Shown here in pieces: positions 17,411 to 27,049 of a DNA stretch of 64,000 bases. Under the pieces are notes generated by a model, which did not search any database, was not told the origin of the DNA, and was given only the letters and a program-made list of their open reading frames with translations. A program made the position numbers and the translations under genes. Source of the stretch: Bog-473 sp963753115. GTDB lineage: Bacteria; Actinomycetota; Acidimicrobiia; Acidimicrobiales; RAAP-2. The stretch is taken from assembly GCA_963753115.1 (NCBI GenBank), contig CAVWBB010000032.1, positions 1 to 64,000 of the forward strand. The letters are read 5' to 3'. Each line of letters opens with the position of its first letter. Positions within the stretch are counted from its first letter, which is position 1.

Positions 17411-18942
17411 ATGACGAAACGGTCGAAGGTGGAGCTCTACGAGCAGATCAGGAAGTCATCCGAGCGCGACGGGCTGTCCATTCGGGCGCTGGCGGAACGC
17501 TTCGAGGTGCACCGGCGCACGGTGCGTGCCGCACTGGCGTCGCCCATCCCCGAGCCGCGTAAGTCCGTCGAGCGACCCTCACCGCTCTCGGTCCCTGGAA
17601 AGGGTTGATCGACGGCTGGCTGGCCGACGACGTCTGCGGCCCCGAAGAAACAGCGGCACACGGCGCGGCGCGTCTGGCAGCGCCTGGTCGACGAGCACGG
17701 CGCCGAGGTGTCCGAGTCGACGGTGCGCCGCTACGTCGGGACGGCCAAGGGCCGGCGCCCGATCGTGGCCAGCGAGGTGATGGTGCCCCAGAGCCATCCG
17801 CTCGGTTACGAGTCAGAGGTCGACTTCGGCGCCGTGAGCTTCCACCTCTGCGGCGAACTGACCTCCGCGTGGATGTACGTGATGCGATTGTCGGCGTCAG
17901 GCACCGGGTTCCACCGGGTCTATGCCAACCAGGCGCAAGAGGCCTTCATCGACGGTCACGTCCGCGCCTTCGAGCACTTCGGAGGGACGCCCTCTCGTGT
18001 CCGCTACGACAACCTCAAACCCGCTGTGGCCCGGGTGCTGATGGGCAGGAGCCGCCTCGAGACCCAGCGCTTCATCGCGCTGCGCAGCCATTACGTCTTC
18101 GACTCCTTCTACTGCCAGCCGGGCAAGGACGGAGCGCACGAGAAGGGCGGGGTCGAAGGCGAGATCGGGCGGTTCCGGCGACGCCATATGGTCCCCATGC
18201 CCAAGGTGTCCTCCATCGCCGAGCTCAACGACCTCGTCGCCGAGGGCGATCACCTTGATGACGTCCGCCACATCGAGGGTCGGCATATGAGCGTGGCCGA
18301 GCACTTCGCGCTCGAACAACCGCTGCTGCGCCCACTGCCCTCCGAGCACTTCGACGCCGGACTCCTGCTCAACTGTCGGGTTGATTCCAAGAGCAGGGTC
18401 TGCGTGCGCCAGTGCTTCTACTCAGTGCCGGTGCGCTATGCCGGCATGCGCATCGACGTGCGCCTCGGGGCTGAGTCCGTCGAAGCTCTCGACGGGGCAC
18501 GCGTCGTCGCCCGCCATGCCCGGGCCATCGGCAAGGGAGTCGAGACCCTCGAGCTCGACCACTACCTCGAGACGCTCTCGTTCAAGCTCGGGCGCTCTCG
18601 GGATCGACGGCGCTGCGCCAGGCCCGAGCGTCAGGTCGCTTCACCTCTTCGCATGACCGCTTCTTCGAGAGCGCCCGGCGCAGACTCGGCGAACGAGAAG
18701 GCACCAAGGCCCTCATCGGGGTCCTGCTCGCCCATCGCACCTTGGCCTTCGAGGCCGTGGTGGCCGGCATCGACGGAGCGCTCGCCGTCGGATCCCTCGA
18801 CCCCGACGTCGTGATCGTCGAAGCCCGCAAGGCCACCGAGCGCCGGGCGCCAAGCCTGGCTGAACTCCCTGGCCTGGCCCATTTCGATCGTGCCATACCG
18901 ACCCTTGACAGCTACGACGACCTCTTGGAGGGAAGCGGATGA
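17411..18942 (+). pseudogene. istA: IS21 transposase IstA, frameshifted
   Basis: Starts MTKRSKVELYEQIRKSSERDGLSIRALAERFEVHRRTVRAAL (HTH), breaks near 17605, and resumes with the DDE domain: D in ESEVDFGAVSF, D in VRYDNLKPAV, E in HEKGGVEGEIGRF. It breaks again near 18595; the C-terminus (SHDRFFESARRRLGEREGTKALIGVLLAHRTLAFEAV...LDSYDDLLEGSG) lies in a third frame ending at 18942. Two indels separate it from an intact IstA of about 510 residues. The stop overlaps the istB start. Confidence 0.8.
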
Positions 18943-19709
18943 CCAAGATGACCCAGACCGCAGCCATGGCGGCGATCGGTGCGGCCAGCCGGGAACTGCA
19001 CCTGCCGACGGTGCGCACAGAAGCTGAGCGCTTGGCCGAAGTGGCCGAGCGGGCCCGGGCCGGGCACCTGCCCTACCTGGCCGACGTGCTCTCCGCCGAG
19101 ATCGACGAACGGGCCGAGCGCCGTCGACAGCGTCGCATCAGAGAAGCACGGTTCCCGAGGATGAAGCGGCTGAGCGACTTCGACGTGGCCGCCAGTCCGG
19201 TGAATGCGACGACCATCGCCGCACTGGCCTCGGGCGCCTATCTCGACAAGGGCGAACCGGTCGTGTTGCTCGGAGACTCGGGAACCGGAAAGAGCCACCT
19301 GCTCATCGGCATGGGCCTGGCCGCCTGCGAGCAGGGCCGAGCCGTTCGCTACGCCACCTGCGCCCAGCTGGTCAACGAACTGGTCGAAGCCGCCGACGAA
19401 CGGCGGCTGTCGCGCATCGTCGGTCGCTACGGCCGTCTCGACCTGTTGTTGCTCGACGAACTCGGCTATGTCCAGCTCGACACGCGTGGCGCCGAATTGT
19501 TCTTCCAGATCCTGACCGAGCGCGAGGAGAAGTCCTCGGTGGCCGTGATCTCAAACCTCCCCTTCAGCGAGTGGGGCCAGGTCATCACGGATCCACGCCT
19601 GGTGGCCGCCGTCGTCGACCGGATGACGTTTCGGGCCCACATGATCGAGACGGGCACCGAGAGCTTTCGGCTGCGCACCAGCCGGGCTCGTCCGGGGCGA
19701 GGCAAGTGA
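18939..19709 (+). CDS. istB: IS21 helper ATPase IstB
   Basis: A 256-residue DnaC-like AAA+ ATPase that activates the IstA transposase. Walker A is GDSGTGKSHLL, Walker B is LLLLDELGYVQ, and sensor-1 Asn is in VAVISNLPFSEWGQV; all are present. ATG overlaps the istA stop (ATGA). Intact. Confidence 0.92.
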   Translation: MTKMTQTAAMAAIGAASRELHLPTVRTEAERLAEVAERARAGHLPYLADVLSAEIDERAERRRQRRIREARFPRMKRLSDFDVAASPVNATTIAALASGAYLDKGEPVVLLGDSGTGKSHLLIGMGLAACEQGRAVRYATCAQLVNELVEAADERRLSRIVGRYGRLDLLLLDELGYVQLDTRGAELFFQILTEREEKSSVAVISNLPFSEWGQVITDPRLVAAVVDRMTFRAHMIETGTESFRLRTSRARPGRGK

Positions 19710-20265
19710 TCAGCGCACCTTTTGCAGGAGCGCATTGACCTCTCCGAGGTCGAACTCGGCGGGATCGAAGGGACCGTCGATCCAGGCGGTGTAGTCGTCG
19801 AACTCCTCGTGGTCCGGGTCGTTGATCGCCTCAAGGAAGTTCACATAGCCATAGACGCCACCCACGTCTTCGGGTGGACACGCATGGCTCCATCGATGCA
19901 CACCGCGTACTTCAAACCGAAGTACGACCAGGTCAACTCCTCGATGACCACATCGTGCTCCCATGAGTCGCCGAAGTCATAGTCGAAGGTGAACCGGCGT
20001 TCGTCGCGCAGGCTCTGGAGCACCGTGACCGACTTCTCGTCGATCTCACCTTCGGGATACTCGTCGAAGTTCATGCCATAGCGCTTTTCTCCACCCGGAA
20101 CGCATGGAGGTGCGAGTTAGTCCAGCCCATGCCGGCAATGAGAATGTCGGCCAACTTGGCCATCCGAACCGCTCCAGGGACCAGCAACCGGCGCCAGATC
20201 ACTGGGTCGACGTCATTGAGCTGGATCCGCAATCGAAAGACGCTCTGACCGGGAGGCTGTGCCAC
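19710..20265 (-). pseudogene. Plasmid pRiA4b ORF-3-family protein, passenger in IS21, two frameshifts
   Basis: Three in-order pieces: MAQPPGQSVFRLRIQLNDVDPVIWRRLLVPGAVRMAKLADILIAGMGWTNSHLHAFRVE; YGMNFDEYPEGEIDEKSVTVLQSLRDERRFTFDYDFGDSWEHDVVIEE; and CPPEDVGGVYGYVNFLEAINDPDHEEF...NALLQKVR. Together they make a complete pRiA4b ORF-3 (IS1096 TnpR-like) protein. The breaks are a lost A in an A run near 20085 and a lost C near 19892. It lies inside the IS21 inverted repeats, opposite to istAB. Its role in transposition is unknown. Confidence 0.75.
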
Positions 20266-20482
20266 GCCCCGACACTACGCGAAGCGCTCAAATCCTCTGG
20301 CACTCCTTAGGAGGAGAAGCTGAATCCTCAGCTCCAACGGCGGACCGACCTGGGCCTTTGGGTGGGGCCAAATCAGATGATCACGGTGGGGCCAAATCAA
20401 GTTGACATTCTCAGCTGTGGCTGTCCGCGTGATGGCAGCATGTCGGACGTCCGCTTGAGCCGCCCAATCATCACGGTGCCGC

Positions 20483-21749
20483 ATGTTGAGCACAAGCAGC
20501 ATCTTCATTAGTTTCGGGGTCACCATCATCCTCGCTGTGGGATGTCAGATCCTCGCGTCGCGGTTGCGGATCCCAGCCATCGTCATTCTCCTGCCGGTGG
20601 GGTTCTTCGCTGCCCGCCTCATCGGATCGCTCGATCCGGAGAAGACCCTCGGTCAAGCATTCTCCCCCTCGTGGCTCTGGCCGTGGCTGTGATCCTCTTC
20701 GATGGGGGTCTCGACCTCAACTTCCGTGATTTGGAGGGCCACAGCCAACGCGTGGTGCGCCGACTCCTCACCTACGGCAGTCTCATCACCTGGGCCGGAG
20801 CCGGGTTGCTGGGTTGGCTCGTGCTGGGCCTCTCCGGCCCGGCCGCCATCATGCTCGGAGCCATCCTGATCGTTTCGGGTCCGACTGTGGTGACCCCGAT
20901 CCTCGAAGCGGCCCGTCCGGGTCGTCGGGTGTCATTAATCCTGGGATGGGAGGGGGTGACGATCGACCCGATCGGCGCCATCATAGGAGCGCTGGTCTTC
21001 CAGGGACTGATCAACCACGTGCAGCTTGGCCGAGGGGATGAATTGCTGGCATTCCTTCGCAGCCTCGGAGTCGGCGCTGTGGGAGGTATCTGCGGGACAA
21101 TCATCCTATGGCTGCTTCTCAACAAGGTGCGGTTACACGGCCCGCTCGCGACCGAGGCCATACTCGCTACTGTCGTCGGCGTTGCGGCCCTCTGCGACGC
21201 GTATCGCGACGACACCGGCCTCATTGCAGCGATCGTGATGGGCGTCGCACTGGCCAATCTCAGCTCCTTGGAGTTGCCCGAGGACCGAGAGTTCTTCAAA
21301 ACCGTAGTCCAGCTGGTCATCGGTATTCTGTTCATCTCGATATCGGCCACGGTGGCCACGAGTAAGTTAGAACTGGTCCTCGGTCCGACCCTTCTGCTTG
21401 TCGCCGGCCTGGTTCTCGTTGTCCGGCCACTGGTTGCGGCTTGCGCCACGAGTCGCACCGCCCTCTCGACGCGTGAGCGGGCCTTCATCGGATGGATGGA
21501 CCCCGCGGCATCATTGCAGCCTCGACCGCGGCCACGTTCGGCCCGCCCTTGGCCGCGGCCGGAGTTGGCGGAGCAGGAAAGCTCCTTCCGGTCACGTTCC
21601 TCGTGATCGTGGGTACCGTTGCTCTCTATGGGCTCTCTGCCGTGCCCGTGAGCCGGGTGCTTGGGCTCCACGAGACGCGGGAGGTTGAGGAGTCGGAACC
21701 CGATCAACCCGACGAACCCGAGACTCCGCCTCCGATCGGGGACCTGTGA
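20483..21749 (+). pseudogene. NhaP-type cation/proton antiporter, two frameshifts
   Basis: Pieces join into a full CPA1 antiporter of about 420 residues: N-terminal helices to LGQAFSP; then LVALAVAVILFDGGLDLNF (the NhaP motif) through the core GPAAIMLGAILIVSGPTVVTPILEAARPGRRVSLILGWEGVTIDPIGAI (with the conserved D) to AFIGWM; then GPRGIIAASTAATFG and an acidic C-terminus. The breaks fall in a C run near 20665 (five for six) and a G run near 21500 (two for three), so these may be read errors. Expected role: Na+/H+ or K+/H+ exchange. Confidence 0.75.
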
Positions 21750-21809
21750 GGCGGAACGTCCCGAGCCACCTACGCCTTGAAAGCCGCTTATCCATAGCGA
21801 TTGGACTGT

Positions 21810-21829
21810 CCCAATACGCCGGGAGCGGG
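21810..21829 (+). repeat. Palindromic site 1
   Basis: CCCAATACGCCGGGAGCGGG, the leftmost recognised copy of the CCCNGTWCGCCGGGACNGGG family. Confidence 0.6.
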
Positions 21830-22146
21830 CGCAGCCTGCGGCGAACCGTGGGCAGTCGTCCTCGCTGCTAGACGTGGGAAGTTGGGTGCTCGTGATGCGG
21901 TCCGACATGGCTACTCTGATCCGTCAGCGGAGGGACCTGACCCCGAAACCCCAGCGCTTTGAGGAACAAGAGTCCAATCCGGTTTGGGCATTTGCGCAAC
22001 TGCGCCGCCCTCGCCTGGGCTTCGTGACCGTCCGTCACGAGAACCTTGTGGGCCTGATTCGCGTACCGCGCCCGTTCAGTCACCGTTCAGAACGGTACTG
22101 GAGAACGCTTCTTTTCGCACGCTATTTCGGTTCTCCAGGGTGTGTT

Positions 22147-22165
22147 CCAGTACGCCGGGACACGG
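22147..22165 (+). repeat. Palindromic site 2
   Basis: CCAGTACGCCGGGACACGG, just upstream of the phosphotransferase gene. Confidence 0.65.
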
Positions 22166-22199
22166 ACGCTCTGCGTTTCCGCATGTGAGACTGGGCCCC

Positions 22200-23018
22200 G
22201 TGAACCCTGCGTTTATCGCTGGCATCGAAGTTGCTCGCCAGTTTGGTATCGACAGCGACCAGCCAGAGCTTATTCAGGAAACGAATCACACGGTCGTCTG
22301 GTTACGCCCCCATGAGGTGATAGCCAAGGTCGGAACTCGAGGGGACGCGCAAGAGAATCTGGCGCGCGAATTTGAAGTGGCTACCTGCCTATTCGCTCGC
22401 GGTGCCCCGGTGGCCCGACCGCTTCTTGGCTCGTTTCCGACAAAACACGTGGCGTCCGAGTGCTTCGTCACGCTGTGGCAGCGTTTCGCCCGTGATGACA
22501 CTCAAGTGCTCGAAGTCGACATCGGGCGGTCGCTAAAGCGGGTGCATGCTGAACTCCTGGCATGCGATGTCTCACTGCCGAGTTTCATGGTCGGTATCGA
22601 GAAGGCACGTCGGGCACTGTTTGACCAGGCTCTAATGAGTGCACTCTCTCCCGCCGACCTGGACTTCTTGCGCCTCTCATTCGACCGATCACTCGCACGT
22701 GTTCGGAACGCTGACTTCCCCGAGCAGCCTCTTCACGGTGAGCCGCACGCAGGAAATTGGATCTCGACCAGCCTCGGGGTCCGCTGGCTCGACTTTGAGA
22801 ATGCTTGCCTCGGACCGCTTGAATGGGACTTAGCCTTCCTGAGCGACGAGGCCCGGCAAGCATTTCCCGACGCTGACGATGACCTTTTGCGTGTCGTGCG
22901 CTCGCTCGTCAGTGCTTGCGTGGCAACCTGGTGCGGAGTCCAGGCTCGTTTTCCGGAGATGCGTGCTTTCGGAGCGGAACACCTCAACCAGCTCCGAGCA
23001 GCGACCTCAAACGAATAA
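22200..23018 (+). CDS. Aminoglycoside phosphotransferase-family kinase
   Basis: A 272-residue APH-fold small-molecule kinase. The N-lobe has VVWLRPHEVIAKVGTRGD (ATP Lys). The catalytic loop is LHGEPHAGNWI, and the metal-binding motif is WLDFENACLGPLEWDLAFL. The GTG at 22200 starts the part with family similarity; the frame is open further upstream but runs through a palindromic site. It could phosphorylate an antibiotic or a metabolite; the sequence does not decide. First cargo gene of the cassette-like region. Confidence 0.75.
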   Translation: MNPAFIAGIEVARQFGIDSDQPELIQETNHTVVWLRPHEVIAKVGTRGDAQENLAREFEVATCLFARGAPVARPLLGSFPTKHVASECFVTLWQRFARDDTQVLEVDIGRSLKRVHAELLACDVSLPSFMVGIEKARRALFDQALMSALSPADLDFLRLSFDRSLARVRNADFPEQPLHGEPHAGNWISTSLGVRWLDFENACLGPLEWDLAFLSDEARQAFPDADDDLLRVVRSLVSACVATWCGVQARFPEMRAFGAEHLNQLRAATSNE

Positions 23019-23030
23019 CTGCTGGGGTAG

Positions 23031-23050
23031 CCCAGTTCGCCGGTCCTGCG
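23031..23050 (+). repeat. Palindromic site 3
   Basis: CCCAGTTCGCCGGTCCTGCG; the left arm and centre are conserved and the right arm is degraded. Lies 12 bp after a stop codon. Confidence 0.65.
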
Positions 23051-23085
23051 ACAGTTTCGGGCTCTTGGTTTGAGGGACGGTAACA

Positions 23086-23733
23086 ATGGAGAGCGTGGCA
23101 ACCGCTTCCCACCTGCCCAGCCAACTCGAGATCGATGGCTGGCCCACCTATACCGAGGAGCGACCTTGCCAATTTCTCGTAAGTGCCTGCCTGAGAGGAA
23201 TTCCCTGCGGCGTGGACGGAACTTCGTATGGCGCTCCATTCACCCACACTGAGCGATTGTTCCAACTTCCCAATGTCCGAGTTGTGACGTTCTGTCCAGA
23301 GGACCTGGCCTTCGGCACGCCACGGGCGACACCGGACATTCACGGCGGTGATGGCTTCGATGTCCTCGACGGACGAGCCCGGGTCATCAGTGATTCGGGC
23401 GAGGACTGGACCGAGCCGATGCTTGGAGCAGCTCGTGCCATGTTGACCATGGCCCGAGAGAACCAGGTGCGAGTGGCGCTCCTGACGGACATCAGCGCTG
23501 CCTGTGGCTCTCAGGTGATCTACGACGGGCCCCGCTCCAACGGCAGACATCGGGCTGGACAGGGCGTCTGTGCCGCCCTTCTGATCCGGCACGGAATTAC
23601 CGTGCTCAGTCAGCGAGATCACAAGACCCTCGACCTGATCCTGCACAAGCTCAATGTCAATTACCAACCAGATCCGAAGTCCTGTGACCACCACGAGACT
23701 CGGTGGTACCTCGATACTTTCGGATCGGCGTAG
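23086..23733 (+). CDS. DUF523-family protein
   Basis: A 215-residue protein with DUF523 features: LVSACLRGIPCGVDGTSY (cysteines near the N-terminus), TFCPEDLAFGTPRATPDIHGGDGFDVLDG, and DISAACGSQVIYDG. The domain is found alone or fused to other folds in bacteria and its activity is unknown; the conserved cysteines suggest metal or Fe-S binding. The C-terminus (SCDHHETRWYLDTFG) is extra. It lies between two palindromic sites. Confidence 0.7.
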   Translation: MESVATASHLPSQLEIDGWPTYTEERPCQFLVSACLRGIPCGVDGTSYGAPFTHTERLFQLPNVRVVTFCPEDLAFGTPRATPDIHGGDGFDVLDGRARVISDSGEDWTEPMLGAARAMLTMARENQVRVALLTDISAACGSQVIYDGPRSNGRHRAGQGVCAALLIRHGITVLSQRDHKTLDLILHKLNVNYQPDPKSCDHHETRWYLDTFGSA

Positions 23734-23749
23734 TTGGTTCTAGGCCCCT

Positions 23750-23781
23750 GCCCCATAATGCCGGAACTGGGTGCCACCCTG
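23750..23781 (+). repeat. Palindromic site 4, long form
   Basis: Contains GCCCCATAATGCCGGAACTG followed by GGTGCCACCCTG. The downstream GGTGCCACC is shared with the sites at 25195, 32339 and 45681, showing that the repeat is sometimes about 32 bp. Confidence 0.65.
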
Positions 23782-23863
23782 TGGAAAGACTGGGACAGCT
23801 TGTGCTGTACATCACCTAGCTCACGAAGGGGACGGTGGCGCAGGGAGTCGCTCGATAAGCACG

Positions 23864-24415
23864 TCACCTGATACGACCTCTATGCGACCCAAATTCATTG
23901 CACATCGTCATAAAGTGACGCAGCCAGGGTCGTTGTTCCCCAACCTCCCGCCAATGAGTCCCGTGGCTGACTAGAGAATCGATGAGCGGTGAGTCAGGAC
24001 ACTCCCAAAGGCAGAAGGCGCCGTAGTCGCGTTCGGTTGTGTCGTCGGTGACGGAGAATCCTGGCACACCCTGAAGCGTCCTTATGTCGTAGAGGTCCTT
24101 CCAACGATGACGCTCAAGGTCCTCGTAACCGCCGGAGACATCGTCCTGGATAAAGTTAAAAAGGACGACTCCGACAAAGGTGCAACGGACCGGAATCGCG
24201 CGGTGTTCGTGGGCATCTCCGCCCCAGAACTCGAGGGCCACTCGCTGCCACGGCCACTCGCCTCCAGAAGGAGGTCGAGTTGTCACCGACCCAAGTGTGT
24301 CCGAGATACCCCTGTCGCCTGCAATGTCGAAGGAGAGGCCAATGATGTCGTGGAAGTGAGTTACCTCTGGTTCTACAGCCCGCCAGTGCCTGGTCACGCG
24401 GTCACTCGTTGCCAT
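23864..24415 (-). CDS. Hypothetical protein
   Basis: A 183-residue soluble protein (MATSDRVTRHWRAVEPEVTHFHDIIGLSFDIAGDRG...) rich in Trp and charged residues, without signal peptide or TM helix. No family recognised. It reads opposite to its neighbours and is bounded by palindromic sites at 23750 and 24481, so it appears to be a single-gene unit. Confidence 0.6.
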   Translation of the reverse strand: MATSDRVTRHWRAVEPEVTHFHDIIGLSFDIAGDRGISDTLGSVTTRPPSGGEWPWQRVALEFWGGDAHEHRAIPVRCTFVGVVLFNFIQDDVSGGYEDLERHRWKDLYDIRTLQGVPGFSVTDDTTERDYGAFCLWECPDSPLIDSLVSHGTHWREVGEQRPWLRHFMTMCNEFGSHRGRIR

Positions 24416-24480
24416 GCTGGGAGGCTAATCCGAGGGTCGTCTTCGGTCGTCGGGGTCATGCACGGAGGGTGTGAGGGTGC

Positions 24481-24500
24481 ACCCGTACGCCGGGACGAGG
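24481..24500 (+). repeat. Palindromic site 5
   Basis: ACCCGTACGCCGGGACGAGG, close to consensus. Confidence 0.7.
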
Positions 24501-24516
24501 AACGGGCCTCGGATGC

Positions 24517-24768
24517 TTACGGGCGCCGATTGCGCCGGGAGCGGATCACCGAAAAGACCGCAACTCCGAAGATGAGTACGGCCACGCTGGCGATTAGAAC
24601 CACTACCGCACCGCTCGGACCGCTGCCTCCGCCTCCGCCGACGAAGGCCACAAGAGGCCCCGGTTGCAGAGTCACGCTTCCTTTGTCGTCCTGATTGGGA
24701 TGGGCCTTTAGTGCCGCCGAGACGGGCTGCCACGGTCCGGCACGAGTGGGGTAGGTAACGGGGAGGAC
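24517..24768 (-). pseudogene. Possible C-terminal fragment of a small membrane protein
   Basis: An open frame ends in a TM helix and basic tail: GPLVAFVGGGGGSGPSGAVVVLIASVAVLIFGVAVFSVIRSRRNRRP. Upstream residues (LPVTYPTRAGPWQPVSAALKAHPNQDDKGSVTLQP) look coding, but the frame has no good start before an in-frame stop. Probably a truncated or indel-broken gene. Confidence 0.35.
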
Positions 24769-24845
24769 TCAGGCCGGGCGGTTGGCCGACGCATTCGTCC
24801 CTTCGGACCATGCATCGCTTAGTCGGGTTGGCACATACTGACCAT

Positions 24846-25181
24846 GTGAGCAGGTTGAAACTGGGCGGCATCATCATTGGAGCCATTGCTGGGTGCGCTC
24901 TTCTGGCCTTGGCCGGAGTCACCTTCTGGGAGTATGCCACCGCCGTATCAGTCGAGTTCGTAAACGACACCCATGTGGCGGTCTCTCTTCCCGATTGCAG
25001 CACGGACATCGCGGAACTCAATCCAGGTCAGCGCTCAGCTCTGCCAGTCGCCTCAGACCGTTCAAATCAGTGCACCGTTGACAACTCCTATCAGGGCACG
25101 ATCATCGGCTGCATCACGATGCCGTCGTCGGTAAATGCCCAGACAATCATTCGGCTATCTAAAAGGCACCCCTGTCGGTAG
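24846..25181 (+). CDS. Small membrane-anchored hypothetical protein
   Basis: From GTG 24846: MSRLKLGGIIIGAIAGCALLALAGVTFWEYATAVSVEFVNDTHVAVSLPDCSTDIAELNPGQ.... An N-terminal hydrophobic helix with a Cys precedes a short extracytoplasmic beta-rich domain containing two further cysteine regions. It resembles small actinobacterial secreted or lipoprotein-like proteins, with no named family. Followed 14 bp later by a long-form palindromic site. Confidence 0.55.
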   Translation: MSRLKLGGIIIGAIAGCALLALAGVTFWEYATAVSVEFVNDTHVAVSLPDCSTDIAELNPGQRSALPVASDRSNQCTVDNSYQGTIIGCITMPSSVNAQTIIRLSKRHPCR

Positions 25182-25194
25182 GAGCAGCTACACC

Positions 25195-25222
25195 GCCCCC
25201 TTCGCCGGAAAGTGGTGCCACC
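25195..25222 (+). repeat. Palindromic site 6, long form
   Basis: GCCCCCTTCGCCGGAAAGTG then GTGCCACC, matching the long form at 23750. It lies right after a stop codon and overlaps the apparent start of the next ORF. Confidence 0.65.
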
Positions 25223-25583
25223 GTCCGGGACCATGGGGGCACTCCACCGTCACTTACGCCGTCTGAGAAGATTGACCCCCGTGGGACCCTCAACGTTCCG
25301 AGTGACGGCTTCGACGGGAACTTGGCGTAGCTTGCCTTGGCCATTCGGGCTGGTTGATGTTTCGGATGAACAACTGTGCGTTCGATCTTTCGGGTGGTCC
25401 TGGTGGGTCAAGGATTGCTGTGTGAATCGGGGGAATGTCCAGTCGGTCAGGGTCCGCGAGCTCCTGGGTGCCGCCACCTTCACCGTCGCCATTGACGGTT
25501 CGCCCACCATGACCCTACGAACGGCTACCTCTGTCAATCAGCTCACGGATGCGCTGCGCCATCACGGGTATCCGATTTCTTGA
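25212..25583 (+). CDS. Hypothetical protein, possible PH-like fold
   Basis: About 123 residues. The convincing part is from VGPSTFRVTASTGTWRSLPWPFGLVDVSDEQLCVRSFGWSWWVKDCCVNRGNVQSVRVRELLGAATFTVAIDGSPTMTLRTATSVNQLTDALRHHGYPIS. The alternating strand pattern and final helix resemble bacterial PH-like domains. The first 20 residues overlap a palindromic site, so translation may start later (for example GTG 25281). No partner is obvious. Confidence 0.5.
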   Translation: MVPPSGTMGALHRHLRRLRRLTPVGPSTFRVTASTGTWRSLPWPFGLVDVSDEQLCVRSFGWSWWVKDCCVNRGNVQSVRVRELLGAATFTVAIDGSPTMTLRTATSVNQLTDALRHHGYPIS

Positions 25584-26720
25584 CGGCACCTGCCCCCGAA
25601 CGCCAATGATGTTGAGAAGGTCCCCGAGGGTCCACCGCTGCAAGGTTGGCCGTCGGTAATTTCGGGAGCACCGGAGCCACCGGTCTGACTTCAGATCAGG
25701 TGGACGTGTCATGGCGTTCGCACCCCGTCGACCGGAGCTCCGGACACACTGAGACGAGGCGCGGCGTGCCCCGTTCCAGAGGGGTGATGGGTCGATCTGT
25801 TCAGACCAGATCGACCCCACCGTCACTCCTTCTCGGGACGGCCGCGCCATCCCTCAACCGAGTTAAGGAAAGGAAGGGATGGCATGACCATCGTAGAAGC
25901 CACACGCGCTGTGACCGGTGGCATCGATACTCATGGAGAGGTCCACGTAGCCGCCGTCTTGGACGAGGTCGGTGGCTTGCTCGGCACCCAATCGTTTCGG
26001 GCTGACCCGACGGGTATGCGGAGCTGCTGGCTTGGTTCGAAGCCTTCGGGGAGGTCACCAAGGTCGGAGTGGAGGGAACGGGCTCCGATGGAGCCGGCGT
26101 TGCCCGCTACCTCACCCGTGCAGGGATCCGCGTCGTCGAAGTGGACCGCCAGAACCGCCAGGCCCGTCGCCAAGCCGGCAAGTCCGATCCCCTCGACGCC
26201 GTCGAAGCCGCCCGGGCCGCACAGTCGGGCCGGGCCCACGGCACGGCCAAGAGCAGAGACGGCTCGGTCGAGGCCATCCGTGTCCTTGTCGTCGCCAAAC
26301 GCTCGGCGCGAGGGGCCCGAGTCAAGGCGCTCACTCAGATGCGCCAACTCACCTTCAGTGCACCTGACCAGGTGCAGGGCCGACTCAAGGGCCTTCCCGT
26401 CGACCAGTTCGTCGCCACTGCCCAAGGGCTTCGTCCGACTCGCTCGCCCGATGCTGTCATCGCCGCGACCAAGGCGGCACTCTCCTCGCTGGCGCACCGC
26501 GTCAGCGGTCTCGAAGACGAGATCGCAGAGCTCGACGCCATGATCACTCCTCTTCTCAAAGAGACCGCACGCGAGCTGCTCGGCGTCTATGGCGTCGGCA
26601 TCGACACCGCGGCCGCGTTGCTCGTCGCCGCCGGCGACAACCCCGAGCGTCTGCATTCAGAATGAGGTTCCCCGCGAATTAGTGGACACCCGACAGGCTG
26701 ACCTTCGGTCGGCTGGAAGG

Positions 26721-27049
26721 ATGTCCGATATGGGAGCTACGAGGCGGAAGTTCACGCTGGAGTTCAAGACCGAGGCCGCTCATCGTGTGATCGATACGGG
26801 CAGGACGGTGGCCGAAGTGGCCGCCGAGCTGTCGGTGTCGGCAGCGTGTTGGCCCGATGGGTGCGCGAGGAGCGCCGGCGGCTGGAAACGGTGGCCGGAT
26901 CGTCCGATGAACCGTTGAGCGCGGCGGAGCGGACCGAGCTGTTGCGGCTGCGCCGCCAGGTGGCCGAGCAGGACAAGGACCTGGCCTTCTTGGGAAAAGC
27001 TGCCGCGTACTTCGCTTCGAATCCACCAAAGCAGAGAGATTTGCGTTGA
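26721..27049 (+). pseudogene. IS3-family OrfA, one frameshift
   Basis: MSDMGATRRKFTLEFKTEAAHRVIDTGRTVAEVAAELSVS, then a lost G near 26840; the rest is LARWVREERRRLETVAGSSDEPLSAAERTELLRLRRQVAEQDKDLAFLGKAAAYFASNPP. HTH plus leucine-rich coil, typical of OrfA. The end overlaps orfB. Confidence 0.8.

Larger units (their letters stand above)
17299..20407 (+). mobile_element. IS21-family element with passenger gene
   Basis: A 3.1-kb element. The ends share long inverted repeats of about 48 bp containing GGCCCCACCGTGATCATCTG and TGATTTGGCCCCACCC. It contains istA (frameshifted), istB (intact) and, unusually, a third gene on the minus strand before the right end. Confidence 0.8.
21750..22199. other. 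Intergenic region with first two palindromic sites
   Basis: No gene could be supported; short ORFs on either strand lack start signals and family features. It contains two copies of the palindromic site (21810 and 22147), which mark the left edge of the cassette-like region. Confidence 0.5.

Noticed and set aside
24425..25021. 198-codon minus-strand ORF
   Set aside because: It crosses a plausible plus-strand gene and palindromic sites; only a short membrane-protein fragment in another frame looks coding.
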